Part shown: in pieces, positions 1 to 5,195 of the stretch
Position numbering within the stretch: the first letter of the stretch is position 1
Layout: each line of letters starts with the position of its first letter
Assembly: GCA_023229605.1 (NCBI GenBank)
Contig: JALNYY010000205.1
Coordinates: 1 to 5,355, forward strand
Origin: Methylobacter sp.
Lineage (GTDB): Bacteria > Pseudomonadota > Gammaproteobacteria > Methylococcales > Methylomonadaceae
Direction: 5' to 3'
Length of the DNA stretch: 5,355 nucleotides
Notes under the pieces: generated by a model
What the model saw: the letters and a program-made list of their open reading frames with translations, nothing else
The model's database searches: none
Told to the model about the DNA's origin: nothing
Program-made: the position numbers and the translations under genes

Positions 1-2
1 GA

Positions 3-341
3 AAACGGCAGATGAAGAAGAAAAATCGGGGAAAACGGTTAGAAATGCCATTTATTGGGCGTTGCCAAGTGGCGATTTTTGAAAAAAATCAGCTTGTCTG
101 GCAATTCTGCCTGGAATGCGATTTAATCAGCGCTTCCCTAAGGGATAAGTAGGCGTTCAAAAGTTCTTTAGTACTCAAAGACCTCGTTTCCATATGCTGT
201 CTAGGGCATTATGAAAAACAGACGGGGACGACAACATTCGCCGTCGAAGGGGGCTTTGCGGTTGTTATGATGCGCGGCGAGTCCTTTCAGGCCTGTGCTT
301 TATTATGCGAGGGTGTCCCGAATTTTGTGAAACAACCCTAA
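3..341 (+). other. Open frame interrupted by one TAG, no recognised product
   Basis: Reading from position 3, this frame is open to a TAA at 339-341 except for a single TAG at 150-152. The first part could be a 46-residue peptide from the ATG at 12, rich in Lys and Arg at its start. The second part (153-338) encodes about 62 residues with several Cys and Gly. I recognise neither piece as a known protein. No clear ribosome binding site precedes the ATG. It could be a decayed small gene, the remains of a mobile element, or a chance open frame in non-coding repeat DNA; the last is likeliest. It is listed so that the stretch is not left blank. Confidence 0.15.
309..336. repeat. Possible insertion-sequence end remnant
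   Basis: The segment begins GAGGGTGTCCCG and continues AATTTTGTGAAAC. This resembles, from memory, the terminal inverted repeats of some IS256-family elements, which often start GGGTGTCC and continue into an AATTTTGTG-like stretch. No partner repeat in inverse orientation and no transposase frame are visible in the window. If real, it is a solo end or scar. The family assignment is unverified. Confidence 0.2.
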
Positions 342-511
342 GCAAAAAGGCGCGGGAGCAATAAACCCGCAATATCCCAACGCCCCATTTTCATTTGAAT
401 TCGCATCGCCCACTATCATACTGACGACGGCTACAGCAAACACAGTAACGATCTTGACGCGCCACTGGTACAAGTAATTCACCGTCCCCCTGAAGCAATC
501 AGCACAATAGA
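342..511. other. Non-coding stretch upstream of mlaF
   Basis: No coding frame, tRNA or rRNA signature is visible here. The only local structure seen is a small hairpin candidate, GCGGG at 352-356 pairing with CCCGC at 366-370 around a 9-nt loop, without a following T-run. A TTGACG at 454-459 has no good -10 partner at normal spacing. The kdsD, kdsC and lptC genes that follow the mla operon in E. coli are not seen beside it here. Confidence 0.5.
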
Positions 512-539
512 TTGACTTAACAGGGAGTAGTCATAGAAA
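512..539 (+). promoter_or_regulatory. Candidate sigma-70 promoter for mlaF
   Basis: TTGACT at 512-517 matches five of six bases of the -35 consensus. After 16 bp, TAGAAA at 534-539 matches four of six of the -10 consensus. Transcription would start near 546, leaving a leader of about 33 nt before the mlaF ATG. This is the best-spaced pair seen in the upstream region, but the -10 is weak and no experimental support can be inferred from sequence. Confidence 0.35.
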
Positions 540-578
540 ATAGCTCGATTAATTTCCACACTTAGTCCTAAATTACGC

Positions 579-1406
579 ATGGATAACAGCGTCTCCCCGC
601 AAAACAGCCTGGTCTCTGTTCAAAACCTGTCGTTTTCCCGCGGCAACAGGAAAATATTTGACGATATTTCCCTGGAATTTGAACGCGGTAAAATTACCGC
701 CATCATGGGGCCTAGCGGCACGGGCAAAACGACCCTGTTAAAACTGATCGGCGGACAATTGTTTCCCGAGCAGGGTTCGATTACCGTTGACGGCAACAAT
801 GTCCACGGCTTACGGCGGACAGAGCTGTACAATCTGCGTAAACGCATGGGCATGTTGTTCCAAAGCGGCGCGCTGTTAACCGATATGAGCGTCTTTGATA
901 ATGTCGCTTTTCCGTTACGCGAACATACCCATCTTCCCGAATCGATGATCCGCACGCTGGTGCTGATGAAATTGCAGGCGGTAGGTTTGAGAGGCGCGCG
1001 CGACTTGATGCCTAACGAACTATCCGGGGGCATGGCCAGGCGTATTGCGTTGGCCAGGGCGATTGCGTTGGACCCGATGATGATCATGTACGATGAGCCT
1101 TTTACCGGCCAGGACCCCATTTCCAAGGGGGCGTTGGTTCACCTGATTAAATCGCTAAATACTATCCTGAGCTTAACCAGTATCATTGTCTCCCACGATG
1201 TACAGGAAACGGCGGAGATCGCTGATTATATTTATGTCATTTCAGACGGTAAAGTTGTCGGCCAGGGCACACCTAAGGAAATTGAACAATCCAAATCCGA
1301 CTGGGTGCAACAGTTTATGACCGGCGCTGCCGACGGCCCCGCGCATTTTCATTATCCGGCAAAAGATTATGTCGATGACTTGTTGTCAACTGGAAAACGT
1401 TATTAA
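579..1406 (+). CDS. mlaF: MlaF, ATPase of the Mla phospholipid ABC transporter
   Basis: This is the cytoplasmic ATP-binding subunit of MlaFEDB, which moves phospholipids between the inner membrane and the periplasm to keep the outer membrane asymmetric. At 275 residues it is close to E. coli MlaF (269). Visible motifs are Walker A GPSGTGKT (44-51), the Q-loop glutamine in LFQSGAL (about 95), signature LSGGMARR (148-155), Walker B ending in DEP with catalytic Glu173, a D-loop GQD (177-179) and the H-loop His206. The tail DGPAHFHYPAKDY (252-264) matches the C-terminal extension that in E. coli MlaF reaches across to the partner subunit. The ATG at 579 is the only plausible start: the frame is closed upstream by a TAG at 534-536 and the next Met is within Walker A. 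No clear Shine-Dalgarno precedes it. All catalytic residues are present, so it should be active. Confidence 0.97.
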   Translation: MDNSVSPQNSLVSVQNLSFSRGNRKIFDDISLEFERGKITAIMGPSGTGKTTLLKLIGGQLFPEQGSITVDGNNVHGLRRTELYNLRKRMGMLFQSGALLTDMSVFDNVAFPLREHTHLPESMIRTLVLMKLQAVGLRGARDLMPNELSGGMARRIALARAIALDPMMIMYDEPFTGQDPISKGALVHLIKSLNTILSLTSIIVSHDVQETAEIADYIYVISDGKVVGQGTPKEIEQSKSDWVQQFMTGAADGPAHFHYPAKDYVDDLLSTGKRY

Positions 1407-1407
1407 G

Positions 1408-1444
1408 GTTCAAGGTTTTTTGCCTTGCACCTTTCACCTTGAAC
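1408..1444. repeat. 9-bp inverted repeat between mlaF and mlaE, with 7-bp repeats
   Basis: GTTCAAGGT (1408-1416) is exactly complementary to ACCTTGAAC (1436-1444), giving a 9-bp stem with a 19-nt loop. A shorter alternative hairpin, CAAGG (1411-1415) with CCTTG (1423-1427), uses the same left arm, so the two folds exclude each other. The right half is a tandem of 7-bp units: CCTTGCA (1423-1429), CCTTTCA (1430-1436), CCTTGAA (1437-1443). There is no T-run after the stem, so a classical terminator is unlikely. It could be a transcript-processing or stability element, or simply a spread intergenic repeat. Confidence 0.6.
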
Positions 1445-1455
1445 TATAATTTAAA

Positions 1456-2238
1456 ATGATTGAATTTCTAGAGCATTTGGGTCAAAACACCCGCACCGGC
1501 TTTACCAAGCTTGGGCGAGGCACGTTCTTCCTGTTACAGACTATTTCCGGCATACCCAGCGTGTTTCCGCGCCCCAGGTTACTGCTTAACCAGATGTATT
1601 CGGTCGGCGTGTTATCTTTCCTGATCATCACTATTTCGGGACTGTTTGTCGGCATGGTTCTGGGCCTGCAAGGCTATTACACACTCTCCGACTTCGGCGC
1701 CGAAGAATCGCTGGGAGTCATGGTTGCGGCCTCGTTGGTCAGGGAACTCGGCCCCGTTGTTTCGGCGCTGTTATTTGCCGGCCGGGCCGGTTCCGCGTTA
1801 ACGGCGGAAATCGGCCTGATGAAAGCGACCGAGCAGTTATCGGGCATGGAAATGATGGCCGTCGACCCGATCAAACGCATTATTTCCCCGCGCTTCTTGG
1901 CCGGACTCTTATCGATGCCCTTGCTTGCCGCTCTGTTCAGCGCGGTAGGCATTATCGGCGGACAGCTGATCGGTTCAGGCTTACTAGGCGTTGATGAAGG
2001 CGCTTACTGGTCGCAAATGCAAGCCAAACTGGATTTTCACGATGACATTATCAATGGCGTTATCAAAAGCATCGTGTTCGGTTTTGTCGCCTCATGGATA
2101 GCGCTGTTTGAAGGCTATGACGCAATCCCGACTTCTGAAGGGGTCAGCCGAGCCACCACGCGCACCGTAGTCAATTCAGCTTTTAGTATTTTAGGTCTTG
2201 ATTTTATTCTGACCACACTTATGTTTGGAGATAAGTAA
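1456..2238 (+). CDS. mlaE: MlaE, permease of the Mla phospholipid ABC transporter
   Basis: This integral inner-membrane subunit forms the lipid-translocating dimer between MlaF and the MlaD hexamer. Its 260 residues equal the E. coli length. After an amphipathic N-terminal region (1-45), hydrophobic segments lie at about 49-73, 86-110, 147-177, 200-220 and 240-257. The family hallmark run is clear: RELGPVVSALLFAGRAGSAL (96-115), then EIGLMKATEQL (118-128), MEMMAVDP (131-138) and the C-terminal GYDAIPTSEGVSRATTRTVV (220-239). These place it firmly in the MlaE family. The ATG at 1456 fits the E. coli N-terminus but has no clear Shine-Dalgarno; AT-rich sequence precedes it. It follows mlaF after 49 bp filled by a hairpin and is separated from mlaD by 1 bp. 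Confidence 0.97.
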   Translation: MIEFLEHLGQNTRTGFTKLGRGTFFLLQTISGIPSVFPRPRLLLNQMYSVGVLSFLIITISGLFVGMVLGLQGYYTLSDFGAEESLGVMVAASLVRELGPVVSALLFAGRAGSALTAEIGLMKATEQLSGMEMMAVDPIKRIISPRFLAGLLSMPLLAALFSAVGIIGGQLIGSGLLGVDEGAYWSQMQAKLDFHDDIINGVIKSIVFGFVASWIALFEGYDAIPTSEGVSRATTRTVVNSAFSILGLDFILTTLMFGDK

Positions 2239-2239
2239 C

Positions 2240-2707
2240 ATGCAACACACCAGTACCCAGGACACACTTGTAGGACTCTTTGTCGCATCAGGCATTGTCG
2301 GGTTATTTTTTCTTGCCTTGCAAGTGAGTAATTTAAGCTCTTTTACCACGAATGACAGCTATACGGTTACCGCCCGTTTTGAAAACTCCGGCGGCTTAAA
2401 GGTTAAATCGCCGGTTTCATCAGCCGGCGTTAAAATCGGCCAGGTCAGCTCTATCAGTTTCGACCCTAAAACCTACGAATCGGTTGTACAACTGAGTATT
2501 GATTCGCAATACAACACCCTTCCTGACGACACCACCGCCAGCGTTTTTACCGCAGGCCTGCTAGGTGAACAATACGTCAACCTGGAAGCGGGCGGCTCGA
2601 GTGAACACCTGAAAAATGGCGGTAAAATCGAAATCACCCAATCCGCCATTATTCTGGAAAAGGCCCTCGGCCAATTCCTGTTTAAGTCTGCGGAAGAAAA
2701 AAAGTGA
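2240..2707 (+). CDS. mlaD: MlaD, membrane-anchored MCE protein of the Mla transporter
   Basis: MlaD forms a hexameric ring on the periplasmic face of MlaE and passes lipids through its central pore. The protein has 155 residues against 183 in E. coli; the difference is mostly the absent low-complexity C-terminal tail. One transmembrane helix spans about 9-30, followed by the MCE domain (about 40-118) with FENSGGLKVKSPVS (47-60), DPKTY (75-79) and GLLGEQYV (106-113). The pore-lining helix and tip follow at about 134-149, with GQFLF matching the E. coli GQFLY. The ATG at 2240 is chosen because GGAG at 2227-2230 sits 9 nt upstream and the N-terminus aligns with E. coli; a TTG at 2225 would add five residues and overlap mlaE. 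It overlaps mlaB by 4 bp, with no mlaC between. Confidence 0.96.
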   Translation: MQHTSTQDTLVGLFVASGIVGLFFLALQVSNLSSFTTNDSYTVTARFENSGGLKVKSPVSSAGVKIGQVSSISFDPKTYESVVQLSIDSQYNTLPDDTTASVFTAGLLGEQYVNLEAGGSSEHLKNGGKIEITQSAIILEKALGQFLFKSAEEKK

Positions 2708-3015
2708 GTCAACTGAATATTATTAAGCAGGGTGCCGGACACTTTATTGTTGATGGTGATTTAACCTTTGCCACGATTGACAAACAGACCCTCAAATCAT
2801 TTTCTTTCTTAAAAGCGGCAAAAGAAATCACCATTGATCTGGGCCGCGTCTCCTGCACGGACAGTGCAGGACTTGCGCTGATGATTGAATGGGTAAAATA
2901 TTCCCGGCACAATAGAACGCACATAGCTTTCAAAAATATTCCCGAGCAACTGCTCAATCTTGCCAAACTCAGCGGCCTTGATCAAACGAGCCATTTTGCA
3001 ATTCAAACTGATTGA
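2704..3015 (+). CDS. mlaB: MlaB, STAS-domain subunit of the Mla transporter
   Basis: This small cytoplasmic STAS protein binds MlaF and supports assembly and activity of the MlaFEDB complex. At 103 residues it is near the E. coli size (97). The STAS core is visible: beta-strand ITIDLGRVS (42-50), then CTDSAGLALM (51-60), where the Asp-Ser pair lies at the loop that carries the conserved Thr/Ser in MlaB and the phosphorylated Ser in SpoIIAA-type anti-anti-sigma factors, and a C-terminal NLAKLSGLD (85-93) helix. The start is a GTG whose last two bases begin the mlaD stop codon (GTGA), with GGAAG at 2692-2696 as ribosome binding site; this indicates translational coupling. Taken alone it could be any STAS protein, but its position makes MlaB secure. 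Confidence 0.92.
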   Translation: MSQLNIIKQGAGHFIVDGDLTFATIDKQTLKSFSFLKAAKEITIDLGRVSCTDSAGLALMIEWVKYSRHNRTHIAFKNIPEQLLNLAKLSGLDQTSHFAIQTD

Positions 3016-3051
3016 TAGTGAAGGCAAAAGATGAAAATCGCATCCCTCCGG

Positions 3052-3093
3052 CCTTTAGCCTTGCACCTTTTAACATTTGACCTTTGACCTATG
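3052..3093. repeat. Degenerate 7-bp repeat array running into the murA start
   Basis: The units are CCTTTAG (3052-3058), CCTTGCA (3059-3065), CCTTTTA (3066-3072), one extra A, CATTTGA (3074-3080), CCTTTGA (3081-3087) and CCTATGG (3088-3094), the last containing the murA ATG. The 13-bp stretch GCCTTGCACCTTT at 3058-3070 is identical to 1422-1434 in front of mlaE. The array occupies the place where a Shine-Dalgarno sequence would be, and none is visible. The two sites therefore carry members of the same short repeat family. Confidence 0.65.
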
Positions 3094-4356
3094 GATAAAC
3101 TAATTATTACCGGCGGCGCACGACTCTCCGGCGAGCTGCGCATCTCCGGCGCCAAAAATGCCGCTTTACCGATCCTGGCCGCCACCTTGCTCTCCGAAGC
3201 GCCGGTCAGCGTCGGCAACATCCCGCATCTCCATGACATCACCACAACCATGGAACTGCTGGGCCGCATGGGGGTTCATCTGACCGTTGACGAGAGAATG
3301 AATATCGAGATCGACTCCAGCACGATCAACAGCTTTGTAGCGCCCTATGAGCTGGTCAGAACCATGCGCGCCTCGATACTGGTATTAGGGCCTTTAGTCG
3401 CCCGATTCGGCGAAGCCCATGTATCATTGCCCGGCGGCTGCGCTATCGGCTCGCGTCCTGTCGACATTCATCTTAACGGCCTGATGAAGATGGGCGCCGA
3501 CATTACCGTCGAAAACGGTTTTATCCACGCCAAAGCGTCCCGGCTTAAAGGCTGCCGCCTGGTTCTGGAACAGATCACCGTTACCGGCACCGAAAACCTG
3601 CTGATGGCGGCGGCCATGGCCGAAGGCGTCACGATTATTGAAAATGCCGCCAAAGAACCTGAAGTCACCGACCTTGCGCACTTTCTCAACAAAATGGGCG
3701 CAAAAATCACCGGCATCGGCACCGATGTGCTGGTCATTGAAGGCGTTGAAAAGCTGGGGGTTGAAAGCATCCACTACGACATCCTTCCCGACCGGATCGA
3801 AACAGGCACCTACCTGATTGCCGCGGCCATTACCGGCGGAAGCATCAAACTTAAAAACACCCGCCCGGATATTCTGGACGCCGTTCTGGCAAAACTGGTT
3901 GAAGCCGGGGCTGACATCAGCACCGGCGAAGACTGGATTAAACTGGATATGCACGGCAAAAAGCCCAAGGCCGTTTCGGTTCGCACCTCGCCATACCCGG
4001 CCTTCCCGACCGATATGCAGGCGCAGTTCACCGCGATGAACACCATCGCCGACGGCGTGGGCATTATTACAGAAACGGTTTTTGAAAATCGCTTCATGCA
4101 TGTCCAGGAATTGCAGCGCATGGGCGCCGATATTAAACTGGAGTCCAATACCGCCATCTGCACCGGCGTTAAAAAACTGACCGGCGCACCGGTTATGGCA
4201 ACCGACTTAAGGGCTTCTGCAAGTCTGGTGATAGCCGCATTGGTTGCAGAAGGAGATACCTTGGTCGATCGCATTTATCATATCGACCGGGGCTATGATC
4301 ACATCGAAGAAAAACTCGCTCAATTGGGCGCGACGATACGCCGCGTCCCAAAATAA
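3091..4356 (+). CDS. murA: MurA, UDP-N-acetylglucosamine 1-carboxyvinyltransferase
   Basis: MurA transfers enolpyruvate from phosphoenolpyruvate to UDP-GlcNAc in the cytoplasm, the first committed step of peptidoglycan synthesis. The 421 residues match the family (E. coli 419). The EPSP-synthase-like two-domain fold is indicated by SGAKNA (19-24) with Lys22 and Asn23, and by LPGGCAIGSRPVD (113-125). That motif carries catalytic Cys117, the residue modified by fosfomycin (Cys115 in E. coli), and Arg122. Further landmarks are PTDMQAQF (306-313) with the catalytic Asp308, ENRFMHV (332-338), TDLRASASL (371-379) and the C-terminal DRIYHIDRGYDHIE (393-406) with Arg400. The Cys means intrinsic fosfomycin insensitivity by Cys-to-Asp change is not expected. 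The ATG at 3091 fits the family N-terminus but lacks a Shine-Dalgarno. It follows mlaB after 75 bp; the small BolA-family gene often found there is missing. Confidence 0.98.
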   Translation: MDKLIITGGARLSGELRISGAKNAALPILAATLLSEAPVSVGNIPHLHDITTTMELLGRMGVHLTVDERMNIEIDSSTINSFVAPYELVRTMRASILVLGPLVARFGEAHVSLPGGCAIGSRPVDIHLNGLMKMGADITVENGFIHAKASRLKGCRLVLEQITVTGTENLLMAAAMAEGVTIIENAAKEPEVTDLAHFLNKMGAKITGIGTDVLVIEGVEKLGVESIHYDILPDRIETGTYLIAAAITGGSIKLKNTRPDILDAVLAKLVEAGADISTGEDWIKLDMHGKKPKAVSVRTSPYPAFPTDMQAQFTAMNTIADGVGIITETVFENRFMHVQELQRMGADIKLESNTAICTGVKKLTGAPVMATDLRASASLVIAALVAEGDTLVDRIYHIDRGYDHIEEKLAQLGATIRRVPK

Positions 4357-4365
4357 GGTTTTACC

Positions 4366-4995
4366 ATGATAACTATCGCCGTATCCAAAGGCCGGATTTA
4401 TGAAGACGCCCTGCCGTTATTGGCAGAGGCGGGCATCACGCCGATTGATGATCCGAAAACCTGCCGCAAGCTGATTTTGCGAACCACCCGAGATGACGTT
4501 CAACTGGTCATTATTCGCGCCACCGATGTGCCTACGTTTGTCGAATATGGCGCAGCCGACATGGGCATCGCCGGCAAAGACATCCTGCTGGAACACGGCG
4601 CCGAAAGCCTGTATGAACCGTTGGACTTGAATATCGCCTGCTGCCGGTTAATGACTGCGGCACACAAAGATGCGCCGCCGATTTCCGGCCGTGTCCGTGT
4701 TGCGACCAAATACGTCAAAATAACCCAGCGCTACTTTGCCGGCCTGGGCATACAGGCCGAAATCATCAAGTTGTACGGATCGATGGAACTGGCGCCTCTG
4801 GTCGGTCTGTCCGATTGCATAGTCGACTTGGTCGATACCGGCAATACGCTGAAAGCCAACGACCTGGAACCCCGGGACCTTATTATGAATATCAGCTCCC
4901 GGCTGGTGGTCAACAAAGCGGCCATGAAGATGAAGCATCAGGCGATTCAAACATTGCTAGACCAGTTTGAAAAGACGCTGGCGAAAAGAGGCTAA
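4366..4995 (+). CDS. hisG: HisG, ATP phosphoribosyltransferase, short form
   Basis: HisG joins ATP and PRPP to make N1-(5-phosphoribosyl)-ATP, the first and normally feedback-controlled step of histidine biosynthesis. With 209 residues this is the short HisG-S form, lacking the C-terminal histidine-binding domain of the roughly 300-residue E. coli enzyme. Visible landmarks are the N-terminal ITIAVSKGRIYEDALPLL (2-19), GAADMGIAGKDIL (62-74), and the PRPP-binding region DCIVDLVDTGNTLKAN (150-165). Short-form enzymes work as a hetero-octamer with HisZ, a HisS-like regulatory subunit; no hisZ is in the window, so it is expected elsewhere. AAGG at 4355-4358, overlapping the murA stop, lies 7 nt before the ATG. 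The 9-bp gap to murA suggests cotranscription, an arrangement also common in Pseudomonas and relatives. Confidence 0.97.
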   Translation: MITIAVSKGRIYEDALPLLAEAGITPIDDPKTCRKLILRTTRDDVQLVIIRATDVPTFVEYGAADMGIAGKDILLEHGAESLYEPLDLNIACCRLMTAAHKDAPPISGRVRVATKYVKITQRYFAGLGIQAEIIKLYGSMELAPLVGLSDCIVDLVDTGNTLKANDLEPRDLIMNISSRLVVNKAAMKMKHQAIQTLLDQFEKTLAKRG

Positions 4996-5012
4996 AAACA
5001 AGGCAAGACGAA

Positions 5013-5035
5013 TAGGGTACGCATCGCGTACCCTA
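5013..5035. repeat. Perfect 10-bp-stem palindrome, REP-like
   Basis: TAGGGTACGC (5013-5022) pairs perfectly with GCGTACCCTA (5026-5035) around a 3-nt loop ATC. It begins 18 nt after the hisG stop. The stem is GC-rich enough to be stable in RNA, but the sequence after it (CATAACTC) has no T-run, so a standard intrinsic terminator is doubtful. Its form resembles repetitive extragenic palindromes. Likely roles are 3'-end protection of the upstream transcript or partial termination; this is inference. Confidence 0.7.
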
Positions 5036-5058
5036 CATAACTCAATTTAAAAGTATTG

Positions 5059-5129
5059 CACCACGAAGACACGAAGTACACGAAGAAAACCAAAAAAGAA
5101 GACTTCGTGTGCTTCGTGTCTTCGTGGTG
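5059..5129. repeat. Long hairpin, 27-position stem of ACGAAG repeats
   Basis: Positions 5059-5085 pair with 5103-5129 in 26 Watson-Crick pairs and one T·G position (5077/5111), around a 17-nt purine-rich loop (5086-5102). Each arm carries three copies of ACGAAG or its complement CTTCGT: 5063-5068, 5071-5076 and 5080-5085 on the left, 5103-5108, 5112-5117 and 5120-5125 on the right. The spacing of 8-9 bp is irregular. Similar CACGAAG-type intergenic inverted repeats are, as I recall, seen in many unrelated bacterial genomes. No protein is encoded. It sits between hisG and hisD, where it could block or attenuate readthrough transcription. Confidence 0.85.
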
Positions 5130-5135
5130 AATTGA

Positions 5136-5160
5136 TCAATCCATTTACACATTGGATTGA
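5136..5160. repeat. Small AT-rich hairpin upstream of hisD
   Basis: TCAATCCA (5136-5143) is exactly complementary to TGGATTGA (5153-5160), with a 9-nt loop. Its left arm overlaps the 10-bp palindrome ATTGATCAAT (5131-5140). It is the third consecutive inverted repeat in the hisG-hisD gap and ends 35 nt before the hisD start codon. There is no following T-run. It could be a protein-binding site or part of the leader structure of hisD, but this is only inference. Confidence 0.4.
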
Positions 5161-5195
5161 ATATATTGCATCATTTGAAATTTTTGGTTACCGCC

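Noticed and set aside
150..152. Possible recoded amber codon (for example pyrrolysine) in the upstream frame
   Set aside because: Neither side of the stop resembles a known protein, and nothing else in the window suggests recoding. A chance or decayed frame is far likelier.
620..1126. 168-codon open frame on the minus strand inside mlaF
   Set aside because: It is antisense to the conserved Walker A to Walker B part of mlaF. It shows no recognisable domain and no ribosome binding site.
1445..1450. Exact TATAAT just before mlaE
   Set aside because: No -35 element lies at 16-18 bp, and transcription would start at about the mlaE ATG, giving a leaderless message. It is more simply AT-rich sequence next to the repeat.
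2225..2239. Upstream TTG start for mlaD
   Set aside because: It would overlap mlaE and leave no room for the GGAG site. The ATG at 2240 has that site at good spacing and matches the family N-terminus.
2704..3015. Anti-anti-sigma factor rather than MlaB
   Set aside because: The STAS fold and Asp-Ser motif would allow it, but the 4-bp overlap with mlaD and the operon order assign it to the transporter. No anti-sigma kinase is nearby.
3424..4101. 225-codon open frame on the minus strand inside murA
   Set aside because: It lies wholly opposite murA, whose full-length product has all catalytic motifs. Its composition is rich in Phe, Val, Gly and Asn, as expected from the complement of biased codons, and no family is recognised.
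5013..5045. Intrinsic terminator after hisG
   Set aside because: The stem is strong but no run of T follows it, so it is recorded as a REP-like palindrome instead.
5059..5129. CRISPR-like array from the repeated ACGAAG units
   Set aside because: The units are only 6-8 bp, without unique spacers, and the two halves are inverted copies forming one hairpin. No cas gene is present.
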